Assembly (NCBI GenBank): GCA_024280935.1
Contig: JAJRPE010000215.1
Location: 1 to 34,987 of the forward strand
DNA: 34,987 nucleotides
Direction: 5' to 3'
DNA from: Candidatus Hydrogenedentota bacterium
GTDB taxonomy: Bacteria; Hydrogenedentota; Hydrogenedentia; Hydrogenedentales; JAEUWI01
The notes under the pieces are model-generated. The model was not told where the DNA came from, ran no database searches, and worked only from the letters and a program-made list of their open reading frames with translations. This document shows positions 17,288 to 26,400 of this stretch, piece after piece (positions within the stretch are counted from its first letter, which is position 1; every line of letters starts with the position of its first letter). Made by a program: the position numbers and the translations under genes.

Positions 17288-17479
17288 TCCTGTCTCCAGA
17301 CTCCCTGATCCCGGTGGAATTGGTTTTGGCTCTTTTTTATGAAGATCCACATCGGGTGCCACGGATAGGCCTCTCAGGGCTTACCCGTGTAAATTCCACC
17401 AGAAAACTATCCAGTTCCAAGGGCCGGGTCCAGGCGGTTCTACACGGGTAAACCCTGGCGGGCCTACCCGTGGCACCTG
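17288..17479. repeat. Family B REPIN-like element, copy 1
   Basis: Opposed arms at 17354-17391 and 17441-17479 share GGTGCCACGG...CCCGTGTA in inverted orientation. A 5' extension (from CAGACTCCCTGA to GGCTCTTTTTT, 17295-17340) is also present at the 27190 copy. With an 8-bp inverted pair GTCGGACA/TGTCCGAC at 17171-17200, this fills the gap between the 16658 gene and larE. Confidence 0.8.
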
Positions 17480-17506
17480 TGGATAGTCTTTTAACCCCGT
17501 GCTTTT

Positions 17507-18340
17507 CTATGCTTGCGGCAGGTCCGCCGTGCTTCCTGTGCGGTAGCCCGCGAGGTCGAGGGTGACATAGCGATATCCCGCGTGCGTGATGCCATCAAGC
17601 ACCGCCTGTCGCGTTTTTTCGTCGAGCATCTTCGGGATGTCTTGAACGTCGATTTCCACCCGGCAGAGCGTGCCATGGTGGCGTGCGCGGTACTGGCGGA
17701 AGCCCAGGCCTTTGAGGATTTCTTCGGCGGCTTCCACTTTTTTCATTTCTTCCGGCACAACACGGGTTCCCGTGGGAAAACGGGACGAAAGACAGGCGAA
17801 GGAGGCCTTGTTCCATGTGGGAAGCTCGCGGACCCGGCTGAGTCGTCGAATCTCTTCCTTTTCCAGGCCAACCTCGGCCAGGGGGGCGACTATCGCGTGT
17901 TCCAAGGCCGCTTTCACGCCGAGACGGGTGGGATCGAGGCGATCTTCGGCGAGTTCGCCGTAGGCCAGTACTTTGATCCCATTTACCTTCGCGTAGGCAT
18001 CCATCTGGTTGAACAACTCATCTTTGCAGTAGTAGCAGCGTGTCCCGTCGTTCTTCAGGAATTCCTCCTTCTCAAACTCCGTCGTCGCCACCACGGTAAG
18101 ATTCCAGCCCCGTGCTTCCGCCAAGGCCCGCGCATCACGCACCTCGGTACGGGGGATGCTGGGGGAATCGGCGAGAATGAGGCGGGCGTTGTCGCACAGC
18201 ACCTCATGGGCGATACACGAAAGGTAGGCAGAATCCACGCCGCCGGAATAGGCAATGGCCAGCGCGGCATAGTTTTTGAGAAGGGCCTTAAGCTCTTCTT
18301 CTTTGGCCTGCACTGCAGCGGGAATGATCTGGGTTGGCAT
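17507..18340 (-). CDS. larE: LarE, ATP-dependent sacrificial sulfur transferase
   Basis: This 277-residue PP-loop protein adenylates, then sulfurates, the pyridine dicarboxylate precursor of the nickel-pincer (NPN) cofactor. The PP-loop SGGVDS is at 32-37, the family motif RCYYCKDELF is at 101-110, and the cysteine of FACLSSRFP (C183) corresponds to the sulfur-donor cysteine of the lactobacillus enzyme. The ATG at 18340 fits the family start. No larB, larC or larA is in the window, so the pathway partners must be elsewhere if the cofactor is made. Some LarE-like proteins act in other sulfur transfers, so the specific function is inferred. Confidence 0.9.
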   Translation of the reverse strand: MPTQIIPAAVQAKEEELKALLKNYAALAIAYSGGVDSAYLSCIAHEVLCDNARLILADSPSIPRTEVRDARALAEARGWNLTVVATTEFEKEEFLKNDGTRCYYCKDELFNQMDAYAKVNGIKVLAYGELAEDRLDPTRLGVKAALEHAIVAPLAEVGLEKEEIRRLSRVRELPTWNKASFACLSSRFPTGTRVVPEEMKKVEAAEEILKGLGFRQYRARHHGTLCRVEIDVQDIPKMLDEKTRQAVLDGITHAGYRYVTLDLAGYRTGSTADLPQA

Positions 18341-18503
18341 GGGTAATACCTAGGTTTATATGGAGATTTTTGGAGCAACGCCTATCTGTCCGTCAAGGTC
18401 CATTGTAACATGTTGAGCGCGGTTAGTAAGGAAAGCAAGAAGTGGGTTCAGAATCTACCTATGCAAGAAGGCTCGAAGTTTTTGTGCGTTCTCCGATTCA
18501 CCC

Positions 18504-19829
18504 CTACCGCCCGCGCCCGCAGCACTTCTTGTATTTACGGCTGCTGCCACACACGCACGGGTCGTTGGGTCCGGGGCCATTTTGTCCCTTTTCGGCGTAA
18601 TCTTTTTGCCGGGCATAGGCCATGACGGCGCTGGCGGGACGCTGGGCACGGAGTTCGCGGGCCATGAATTTCATGCAGGGGTCGATGTGCTGGAAGAGTT
18701 GCTTGTAGCCCGTGCAGAGGTAGCTGAGGCCAGGGTCGCCGTCGGGCGTTGTCGTGAAACGGTGCTTGGGACAGTCCCCGTTGCAGATGAAACGCACATC
18801 GCAGTCGAGGCAATATTGGGGCAGCGTTGCGGCCTTGTCTCTCCCAAATTGTTGCTGCTGGTCGGAGGCCACCATGTCGGCGATGGTATTCTCCATGATA
18901 TTGCCGAGTTCGTGTTCAGGGTAGACATAGTGGTCGCAGGAATAGAGGTCGCCGGTATGCTCCAGGGCGAGGCCCAAGCCGCATTCCTTTTGGAAAATGC
19001 AGAGGTTGGGTTCCATGCCCATCCATGCCATGAGGGCCACCTCGAAAGTCTGCACAAAGACCTTGCCCACATCGTTGCGAACCCATTCGTCAAAGATAGT
19101 ACACATGAACTGACCAAAGTCATCGGGACGGACGGACCAGGGCGTGACCCGGGCATCCATGGGGGTTCCGGGGAGCACCAGTTCGAGATCGTCGCTGCCG
19201 CAATCCTGCCCGCGCCGCTCCACGATGGGGATAAACTGCATGTGGCCGCTGCCTTCTTTGCGCAGGAAGCGGTAGACCTCCAGGGCCTTGGTGGCATTCT
19301 TGCGGTTCACGCAAGTAAGGGTGTTGAACTCAACGTGGTGCCGCTTGAGCAGCTCAAGTCCGCGCTTTACTTTGTGGAAGGTCGGCTTGCCCTGCTTGTC
19401 TACGCGGTAGCTGTCGTGGATGGACTCGGGGCCGTCGATGGACAGGCCCACGAGAAAATGGTTGCAGTGAAAAAACTCGCACCACTTGTCATTGAGGAGC
19501 GTGCCGTTGGTCTGAAAGGCGTTGGCGATGGATTTGCCGTTGGCATATTTTTCCTGGAGCGCGACGACCTGCTCGAAGTAGTCCACGCCAAGCACCGTAG
19601 GCTCCCCGCCCTGCCAGGCAAACTGTATTTCCTGCGTATCCTGGGCCTCAATATACTGGCGGATGTAGCTTTCCAGCACCTCATCGGCCATGCGCCAGTG
19701 TTTATTGTCGGGAAAGAGCTTTGATTTTTCCAGGTAAAAGCAGTACTTGCAATCAATATTGCACAGCGGCCCAGAGGGCTTGGTCATGATGTGGAACGCC
19801 GTGGGGCGTGTCGATGGGCTGCTGCTCAT
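18504..19829 (-). CDS. Anaerobic sulfatase maturase (radical SAM, SPASM) with SEC-C tail
   Basis: A 441-residue radical SAM enzyme of the anSME group, which converts an active-site Cys or Ser of sulfatases to formylglycine. The [4Fe-4S]-SAM motif CNIDCKYC is at 23-30. It is followed by FAWQGGEPTV, QTNGTLL, SIDGP and a cysteine-rich SPASM region (CGLGLALEHTGDLYSCDHYVYPEHELG, then CLDCDVRFICNGDCPKHRF). The last about 22 residues (NDPCVCGSSRKYKKCCG) form a SEC-C zinc motif like that at the end of SecA. The ATG at 19829 has only a weak ribosome site. No sulfatase gene lies within the window. The short space to larE has no clear signals, so an operon is not proven. Confidence 0.9.
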   Translation of the reverse strand: MSSSPSTRPTAFHIMTKPSGPLCNIDCKYCFYLEKSKLFPDNKHWRMADEVLESYIRQYIEAQDTQEIQFAWQGGEPTVLGVDYFEQVVALQEKYANGKSIANAFQTNGTLLNDKWCEFFHCNHFLVGLSIDGPESIHDSYRVDKQGKPTFHKVKRGLELLKRHHVEFNTLTCVNRKNATKALEVYRFLRKEGSGHMQFIPIVERRGQDCGSDDLELVLPGTPMDARVTPWSVRPDDFGQFMCTIFDEWVRNDVGKVFVQTFEVALMAWMGMEPNLCIFQKECGLGLALEHTGDLYSCDHYVYPEHELGNIMENTIADMVASDQQQQFGRDKAATLPQYCLDCDVRFICNGDCPKHRFTTTPDGDPGLSYLCTGYKQLFQHIDPCMKFMARELRAQRPASAVMAYARQKDYAEKGQNGPGPNDPCVCGSSRKYKKCCGRGR

Positions 19830-19873
19830 GGCTGGAAGTCTTTCATGTTAGTATCTGCCACTCTCTTGTTTTA

Positions 19874-19914
19874 CTACCACGGACGACTTAGGGCAGCCGT
19901 TGGCCGCAAGCAAA
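19874..19914. repeat. Family E dispersed repeat, copy 2
   Basis: A second copy of the 41-bp repeat at 14376-14416 (six mismatches), upstream of the sulfatase maturase gene and 24 nt beyond the end of the small broken frame at 19938. Confidence 0.65.
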
Positions 19915-19937
19915 ACATTTACCACGAATAGAAGAAG

Positions 19938-20050
19938 CTAGGATCCCTTGGGGTTGGCATCGTCCACCACGTCCACGAAGCCGACGGGGCCTTGCCAATC
20001 CACTAGGGTACTTGTGTCGGGCAATAATCCCCCCCCCCCAGAAACAGCAT
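19938..20050 (-). pseudogene. Small broken or slippage-controlled reading frame with a G11 tract
   Basis: Downstream of the DUF1501 stop, AGGAGT directly precedes an ATG at 20050, and a run of eleven G (coding strand; 20029-20039) follows after three codons. As written, the frame ends at 15 codons. With one more G it would read through to a TAG at 19938, giving 37 residues that end VDWQGPVGFVDVVDDANPKG, with mostly G or C at third positions. It may be a real small gene with a miscounted or variable tract, or the fossil end of an older gene. No homologue is recognised. Confidence 0.3.
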
Positions 20051-20073
20051 ACTCCTGTTTTTCGAGATGGCTC

Positions 20074-21513
20074 CTACGCGATCAACTCCTCGACCACCTC
20101 GCCAAAGACATCCGTCAGGCGAAAATCGCGGCCTTTGTAGTTGAAGGTCAGGCGCTCGTGGTCCATGCCCATGAGGTGCAGTATCGTGGCTTGCATGTCG
20201 TGGACGTGGACGGGCCGTTCGGCGACGTGGAAGCCGAGTTCGTCGGTGGCGCCGAGGGTTTGGCCCGCTTTCACGCCGCCGCCCGCGAGCCACATGGTGA
20301 AGGCCTGGGGATGGTGGTCGCGGCCCATGCTGCGGCCCAGGGCCGCGATGGATTCGACCATGGGGGTGCGGCCAAATTCACCGCCCCAGACGACGAGGGT
20401 GTCGTCGAGGAGGCCCCGGCGTTTCAGGTCGGTGATGAGGGCGGCACAGGCTTGGTCCGTCTCTTTGCACTTGGCCTTGAGTCCACCGGCCACGTCGCTG
20501 TGGTGGTCCCAGCTTCCGTGGTAACAATTGATGAAGCGCACGCCTCGCTCGACCATCCGCCGTGCGAGGAGGCAGTTGTTGGCGAAGGAGGGCTTGGCCG
20601 GGTCCGCGCCGTAAAGATCGAGGGTCTCCTGGCTTTCCTGGCCCAGGTCGATGAGATCCGGGGCGCTGCTTTGCATCTTGTAGGCCATTTCGTAGGCGTT
20701 GATGCGTGCGCTGATTTCGGGGTCGTGGAAGGTGTCCAGGCGGTGCTGGTTTAACCGATTGATGAGGTCGATGTTATTCCGCTGCAACGTGGGGTCGATG
20801 CCCGCCGGGCTGTTCACGTTGAGGATGGGACTGCCCTGGCTGCGGAAGGGGACGCCCTGGTATTCCGTGGGCAGAAAGCCACAACCCCAATTGTGGGCAC
20901 CCGCGCTCAGACCCGCGCCCGAGTTGAGCACCACGAAACCCGGCAGGTCGTCCGCCAAGCTGCCGAGGCCATAGGTTGCCCAGGAGCCGATACAGGGGCG
21001 CCCCTGTAGGGGTGAACCCGTGTTGATAAACAACTGGGCTGGGGCATGGTTGAATTGGTCGGTGTGTACCGAGCGCACAATGGCCAATTCATCGGCCACA
21101 CCGGACAGATGAGGCATCAATTCGGAAAGCTCCGCACCGGATTGGCCATGTCGGGCAAATTTGAAGCGCGAGGACATAAGATTGGCGTCGGGCTGGATAA
21201 AGGCATAGCGTTGATCTTTGACGATTTCCGCTGGTATGGGCTGGCCATCAAACTTTGTCAGCACGGGTTTGTTGTCGAAAAGATCCAGTTGGCTGGGCGC
21301 GCCCGCCATGAATAGATAGATGACGTGCTTGGCCTTCGCTTCAAAGTGAGAGGCCCGGGGCGCGAGTGGATTGGACGGCACCGCAGCGTTGGCCGCACGG
21401 TTGCACAGGAGCGATGCCAGTGCGATTTTACCCACGCCCACGCCACATTCCTTGAAGAAATGGCGACGGGTCGTCCCTTGAAGGGGGCTGGTTGGTTTTT
21501 CGTTTCTATCCAT
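20074..21513 (-). CDS. DUF1501 family protein, Tat-exported sulfatase-like
   Basis: A 479-residue DUF1501 protein of the alkaline phosphatase/sulfatase-like superfamily, abundant in Planctomycetes-type genomes and of unknown substrate. The N-terminus carries a twin-arginine signal (TTRRHFFKECG at 14-24, followed by a hydrophobic stretch to about residue 43), so it is folded before export. Other marks are KHVIYLFMAGAPSQLDLFDNKP, FNHAPAQLFINTGSP, RFINCYHGSWDHH and VVWGGEFGRTPM. The C-terminus GRDFRLTDVFGEVVEELI is normal. Such genes usually lie directly downstream of a DUF1549/DUF1553 gene. Here that partner is about 1.95 kb upstream, separated by a RAYT element, tandem repeats and another gene. 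Confidence 0.92.
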   Translation of the reverse strand: MDRNEKPTSPLQGTTRRHFFKECGVGVGKIALASLLCNRAANAAVPSNPLAPRASHFEAKAKHVIYLFMAGAPSQLDLFDNKPVLTKFDGQPIPAEIVKDQRYAFIQPDANLMSSRFKFARHGQSGAELSELMPHLSGVADELAIVRSVHTDQFNHAPAQLFINTGSPLQGRPCIGSWATYGLGSLADDLPGFVVLNSGAGLSAGAHNWGCGFLPTEYQGVPFRSQGSPILNVNSPAGIDPTLQRNNIDLINRLNQHRLDTFHDPEISARINAYEMAYKMQSSAPDLIDLGQESQETLDLYGADPAKPSFANNCLLARRMVERGVRFINCYHGSWDHHSDVAGGLKAKCKETDQACAALITDLKRRGLLDDTLVVWGGEFGRTPMVESIAALGRSMGRDHHPQAFTMWLAGGGVKAGQTLGATDELGFHVAERPVHVHDMQATILHLMGMDHERLTFNYKGRDFRLTDVFGEVVEELIA

Positions 21514-21697
21514 AATTTATGCTCTCTTCAGGGTGGCACAGCCATCTCGGCTGTGTTGTCACGCTGTCAAGCGCGACCATTGTGTGCTTGCCCAAGTTTT
21601 TGCTTGTCATAACCCAGAGGCTTTCCAGGCAGAATACTCAAACAAATGGGTTGCGATGTCGAGTCGATGTTTCGATTCATAAGGCGTTCAGGATCCG

Positions 21698-21822
21698 CTA
21701 CGGGTGCCACGAACAAGAGGCGATAGTCCTTGCCTGTGAGCGGATGTTCCTAACGCCATGTTCCTTATTTCTATGATTATTGCACGGGCAAGCCCTGCGG
21801 GGCTTGACCGTGGCACCCGTAG
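21698..21822. repeat. Family B REPIN-like element, copy 2
   Basis: Opposed arms at 21698-21739 and 21780-21822 share CTACGGGTGCCACG...GCCYGTG in inverted orientation, with CTTG/CAAG words inside, like copies at 17354 and 27275. Upstream, 21533-21560 holds a separate CACAGCC-ATCTC-GGCTGTG hairpin. These fill the 21514-21892 gap; no gene is seen. Confidence 0.78.
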
Positions 21823-21892
21823 CCGTATTTTGTAGTGTTGAGGCGCGAAAGTGCCTGAACGGGTTAACCCAAAGTGTTGGGCTAACCTGTTG

Positions 21893-22660
21893 TGCCCCGG
21901 AGGGGCAACGGAACTTAGCCCAGGGTGCAGCGAGGTACGAGCGAAACCCTGGGAATTTGTTTCGCAACTCCCGCTCAGACCCGCGTAGCGGGTGACGGAA
22001 GGTCTGTTGAGTGCTTGTGTTTTCAGGCAATCCCATGCAGAATGACGGAAAACGACAAGTCCGAAACAGAACAGGAGGCATATATGCCACAGTCATATTG
22101 CAATCTTCTTTATCATATGGTTTTCTCCACGAAACACCGCGAACCGTTGATTACCCCTGACATTCGCGAGCGAGTCTATTCCTATCTCGGCGGCGGAATC
22201 AAGGGCGAAAAGGGAATTCCCATACTCATCAACGGCATGGAGGATCATGTCCATATTCTTGCGGCCTTGCATCAGGATTGTTCCGTGTCGACCGTGTTGA
22301 GGAACATCAAAGCCAACTCCTCCAAATGGATCCATCGTGATTTTTCCGGTCATGATAATTTCGCTTGGCAATCGGGGTATGGTGCCTTCACGGTCAGTGC
22401 TAGTCAGAAGAACTCGGTATCCAAGTACATTGAAAATCAAGAAGAGCACCATAAAACGATGACCTTCAAGGAGGAATTTATTGGCCTGTTGAAGAAACAC
22501 GGAATCGAGTACGACGAACGGTATATCTGGGATTGAAAGTTTTCTGCGTACTTTTCCGTCGACCGCTTCGCGGGCTATTGTTGTGGGTTATATCGTGTAC
22601 CCAGGGTTTCGCTCGTGCCTCGCTGCACCCTGGGCTAAGTTCCGTTGCCCCTCCGGGGCA
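21893..22660 (+). mobile_element. RAYT element bounded by 61-bp inverted repeats
   Basis: The arms at 21893-21953 and 22600-22660 are inverted copies with a single mismatch (60 of 61). The 646-nt interior contains one transposase gene at 22084-22536. Each arm contains two hairpins, GCCCCGGAGGGGC and a longer CCCAGGGT...ACCCTGGG stem. Just outside the left arm the words GGTTAACCCA and GGGCTAACCTGTTG recall family A repeats. No target-site duplication could be identified by eye. Confidence 0.85.
22084..22536 (+). CDS. REP-associated tyrosine transposase (RAYT; IS200/IS605-like Y1)
   Basis: A 150-residue single-domain Y1 transposase. It opens with YCNLLYHMVFSTKHREP, has the HUH metal motif HVHIL at about residues 57-61 (after INGMEDHV), and ends with a GYGAFTVSASQKNSVSKYIENQ helix in which the catalytic tyrosine is expected (KYIENQEEHH). 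These enzymes cut and join single-stranded DNA at palindromic ends. The ATG at 22084 is chosen for its GGAGG with short spacing and because the protein then matches the family N-terminus; upstream codons are repeat sequence. It has no tnpB partner. It sits between inverted repeats, runs against the surrounding strand, and is the only mobile-element enzyme in the window. Confidence 0.92.
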   Translation: MPQSYCNLLYHMVFSTKHREPLITPDIRERVYSYLGGGIKGEKGIPILINGMEDHVHILAALHQDCSVSTVLRNIKANSSKWIHRDFSGHDNFAWQSGYGAFTVSASQKNSVSKYIENQEEHHKTMTFKEEFIGLLKKHGIEYDERYIWD

Positions 22661-22878
22661 TTTTGGTGTGACGTTGTGGGCTTGGCCTATCATTCGTTGC
22701 GCCGCCGGTCATTTTGGTGTGACCTTGTGGGCTTGGCCTACCATTCGTTGCGCCGCCGGTCATTTTGGTGTGACCTTGTGGGCTTGGCCTACCATTCGTT
22801 GCGCCGCCGGTCATTTTGGTGTGACGTTGTGGGCTTGGCCTATCCTCCGTTGCGCCGCCGGGGCATTTTGGTGCGATG
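22659..22878. repeat. 51-bp direct tandem repeat, four copies plus a partial
   Basis: Units begin CATTTTGGTGTGAC at 22659, 22710, 22761 and 22812, with a partial fifth at 22864. The two middle units are identical and the outer ones differ by a few bases. There are no spacers, so this is not CRISPR. The period is 17 codons, which keeps several frames open without implying coding. The array starts at the right arm of the RAYT element, whose last bases resemble the end of a repeat unit. Confidence 0.93.
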
Positions 22879-23301
22879 TTAGGTGTCTCCATTGTGTGAA
22901 ATGTACATGGTCACATTCACAGCATCGGACTTGGGGCTTGCGAAAGTCAGTTTGGCACCGACAGCAATGACCGAGAGATTAATCAGCAGGTCGAAGACAA
23001 ACCACCAAGTAACCCCAAAATTAAAGCCATCCAATTCAAAAAAGGATAAATGCCTTCTGAAATCGAGCGGGCTGTCCATCCATACGTTTGTAATGGCGGA
23101 CATGCCAATCATGGCCGTGGCAACAAACGTAAGGAGCACAAAGCTAACACCCTTACGGGACTTGCCGTATATCTGATTGTGGGCAGCGGCAAATAGTGGA
23201 AACGCCCACAAAATTCTCCATAGGGAGAACGCTACCAGCAAGGGCAACATGCATAAAACCATCAGAGCCAACTCCAGCGACATGAGCTTCTTTTGTTGCA
23301 T
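22879..23301 (-). CDS. Small integral membrane protein, unknown
   Basis: A 140-residue protein with about four predicted membrane helices: LALMVLCMLPLLVAFSLW, ILWAFPLFAAAHNQIYG, VSFVLLTFVATAMIGMSAI and WWFVFDLLINLSVIAVGA. A charged loop DSPLDFRRHLSFFELDG lies before the last helix. The ATG at 23301 has an excellent GGAGGAGA ribosome site, so it is probably a real gene. The stop codon falls at the edge of the 51-bp tandem repeat, so the original C-terminus may have been altered. No family is recognised. It lies between a DUF1553 and a DUF1501 gene that are normally adjacent. Confidence 0.72.
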   Translation of the reverse strand: MQQKKLMSLELALMVLCMLPLLVAFSLWRILWAFPLFAAAHNQIYGKSRKGVSFVLLTFVATAMIGMSAITNVWMDSPLDFRRHLSFFELDGFNFGVTWWFVFDLLINLSVIAVGAKLTFASPKSDAVNVTMYISHNGDT

Positions 23302-23434
23302 GATCTCCTCCAGTCTTTGTGTGTTCTCAGTGTAGCATGGCCTTATTCTGTTCGGGAGATGCGTCTACATTGTGTATTTAATTGCGAAAGCTCGTTCCAC
23401 AATATCTCGCATGTTGGATTGTCCATCGGACCCT

Positions 23435-23462
23435 TTGCGTCGGGCAGGGATGCCCAAGCTCC
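23435..23462 (-). repeat. Family D palindromic repeat near a stop codon, copy 2
   Basis: This 28-bp copy is 27/28 identical to 2489-2516 and ends 2 nt from the TAG of the DUF1553 gene. It contains the same GGGCA-TCCC-TGCCC hairpin. Confidence 0.75.
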
Positions 23463-23464
23463 TG

Positions 23465-26400
23465 CTAACCGCGTGTAATTGTTTCATCCAGGTTCAAGAC
23501 GGCCCGGCAGAGGAGCGTCCACGCCGCACGCTCAACCAGGATTTCGTTGGCTTCGTCTTCGCCGCCCTTCAGGAGCGCGTGAAGTGTCTCCGGGGATTGC
23601 GCCGCCAACAGCGCCCGCTGCTCGTCGAGATAGGCCAAGAGCGCTTCTTGCTCCATCCCATCCGGTTTCCGCGAGAGGCACCGCATGAAAAGGGCGTGAA
23701 GCCGACTCGCCGAATCAGGCTGCGTTTCGGCAAGCAGGGCTCCGGCCATACTCCGCGCCGCCTCCATAAAAACCTCGTCATTCAGCAGCGTCAGCGCCTG
23801 CATGGGCGTATTGGTCCGTATCCGGCGGACGCAGACCATGTCGCGGGCGGGTGCGTCAAAGACCGATGCCGCAGGGTAGGGGAGCATGCGCTTCCAGTAG
23901 GTGTACATGCCGCGACGGTAGCGATTTTTCCCCGTATCGGTGTTCCACTTGAAGCCGCCGTAGACAAACTGCATCAGGCCATCGGGAATGGGCGGAAATA
24001 CGCTGGGTCCACCCACCGTCATATCGAGGGAGCCGCTGGAAGCCAAGGCGATGTCGCGGACCATCTCCGCATCGACGCGAAAGCGGGGTGCCCGCGCAAG
24101 GTAAACATTGGTCGGGTCGATGGCTTGCTGTTCAGGGGTGATGCGGGCGGATTGGCGGTAGGTCGCTGACGTGACCATAAGCCGGACCATGTCCTTCATG
24201 CCCCAGCCCCGACGCATGAACTCCACCGCCAGCCAGTCGAGGAGTTCGGGGTGGGTAGGGGCTTCGCCCATTATCCCGAAGTCTTCCGTGGTGGCGACAA
24301 TGCCACGGCCAAATAGCTGCTGCCAGAGGCGGTTCATGGTAACCCGAGCCGTGAGCGGATTTTCTTCACTCACCAGCCATTTGGCGAGGGTCAGGCGGTT
24401 ACGCGGCGCAAATTCCGGCAGAGGCGGCAACACTTCCAAGACATCCGGCTGGACGGCCGCACGGGTGGAGAGGAATTCACCCCGATGATGGACGTGGGCC
24501 GTGCGCACCGCTTCCCGCTCTTCCAGGGCTAGGGTCGTGGGGAGCTTGGGGCGCGATTTCTCCAGCGCCGCAATTTCCTCGTGGGATTTCGCGAGTAGCG
24601 GTGTGTACGCCAGGAAGTAGTCTTCCAGCGCGGCTTGCACGGAGGGTGTTTGGGAATCGGCCAGCAGCATGGCTTCAATATCCGCAGGCACCCCCGAAGC
24701 TTCAGGCGCGGCACCATCCGTGACCGAAAGTCGAAAGCGCCCCAGCGTATGCTGGTGAATGTATTTTTGCTCCAAGGTCACAGAGAATATCGTGCCCCCG
24801 GCGAACCCAGTCGGCTCCTCGAAGCTGAACACTGCGCTGTGGGACTTGCCCTCACCTCCATGAATCGACCAGCCCGTGTCGGCCTTGCCGTCCAGGGCTT
24901 GCGCGGCCGTCTTGTTCCCATTTGCAAAGCTCTCCGTCGCATGCTTGATAGCGACGGGCAGCCGGGCCTCGGGATTGTCCCAAGGCGCGGCGCTTACCCT
25001 AATTCCAGTAAGGAGGAAGTCGCCTTCGGCGAGGATAACGCCGCGACCCGGCCCACCCCCCGGAAGGCTCTCGTGGGGCAGCACTTCCAAGCGTATTCCG
25101 GTAATCTCCTGTGCATCCGTGCGAAGGGTCAGGTCATAGATGTCATTGTTGGGGAGGTTGCCTTTCGCGAGAATAGAATTGTCTGGCAAGCGCACCAGAG
25201 TAGTGAGTTTTTTTGCGCTCATCTCCAGCGGGGTAAGGGGGTGCCAAGACTGACATTTAGTCTTGGTCTCGGCGGCCCACGCCGTGTATTGCTCCGCGAA
25301 AAACTGCTTGCGACGCTCCGCCTCGGGCACATCGGAATCGGGCACGGCCAGTGTCAAGGCCTCCAGACGAAAATTGTCCAGAGTGAGGTGGCTGCCATGT
25401 TGCTGTTCCAGCCGCACTTCGATATTTTGGGATTCAGTCAGTTCGAGGGGCTTGTCGAAATAGAACACCGACCGCCGGTCACGCTTGAGGCCCTTGGGGT
25501 CGCCCGCAATGGCCCAGCCCGTATTCATCTTGCCGTCAATAGCGTTCCCGATGGGAAAGTTGGCCTGTGAAAATTCGGTTTCGGCCTTATTAAATATCAG
25601 ACTCGTTCGGGCATCCCCATCCAGGCGGTAGCCGACGAACTCACTCAGCACGAAGTTTCCACCGGGCGCACGACCAGGCCCCTTTTTACCATTGGGCATG
25701 TGTAGCACCAGGCCATCAACACGGCCAGCGGGTAGCGTCAGCTTCGTGATGTAGGTGTTCTTCTCGGAATCGGTGGGGGAGACATCCACAATCCCGTCGG
25801 GCGCGACGGAAAGAACGCCACCCTGTGTTGCCCGCGCTTCGGTGGGGGCCAGGGGCTGGGTCGTTGGCGTGGGGTCATCGGCAGGAAATTTCTCGCGCAA
25901 GGTCGCACGCAACGCGTCGATTCGTGCTTGGTGCTCCACTTGACGCTGCACAATACCGGCATCAGGGACTTCCAGTGTTACGTCGTCCGTGTTGTTAAAG
26001 AAGGCGAAGAACTGGTAGTACTCCCGCTGGGTGATGGGGTCGTATTTGTGGGTGTGGCACTGGGCGCAACTGAAGGTAAGGCCCAAGAGCGCCGTGGCAG
26101 TCGTGTTCGTTCGGTCAACCACGTTTTTGTAGCGGAATTCCTCGACATCGATGCCGCCTTCTTCGTTAAGCATGACGTTGCGATGGAAGCCCGTGGCGAT
26201 ACGTTGTTCCAGCGTGGGAGAGGGCAACAGGTCGCCCGCGATCTGCTCAATGACAAAGCGGTCAAACGGCATATCGGCGTTGAAGGCGTTGATGATCCAA
26301 TCTCGGTAGGGCCAGATGCTGCGGGGACGGTCTTTCTCATAACCATTGGTGTCGGCATAGCGGGCCACGTCCAGCCAGGAGACTGCCTGCCGCTCGCCAT

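Noticed and set aside
18582-19724. Long plus-strand open frame opposite the sulfatase maturase
   Set aside because: The minus-strand gene has all radical SAM and SPASM motifs; this frame is its antisense shadow with no family features.
22659-22878. Possible CRISPR array
   Set aside because: The units are directly adjacent with no variable spacers and there are no cas genes.
22533-22970. Frames with a 17-residue repeat on both strands of the tandem array
   Set aside because: A 51-bp period keeps all frames open; there are no convincing starts and the frames run into neighbouring genes.
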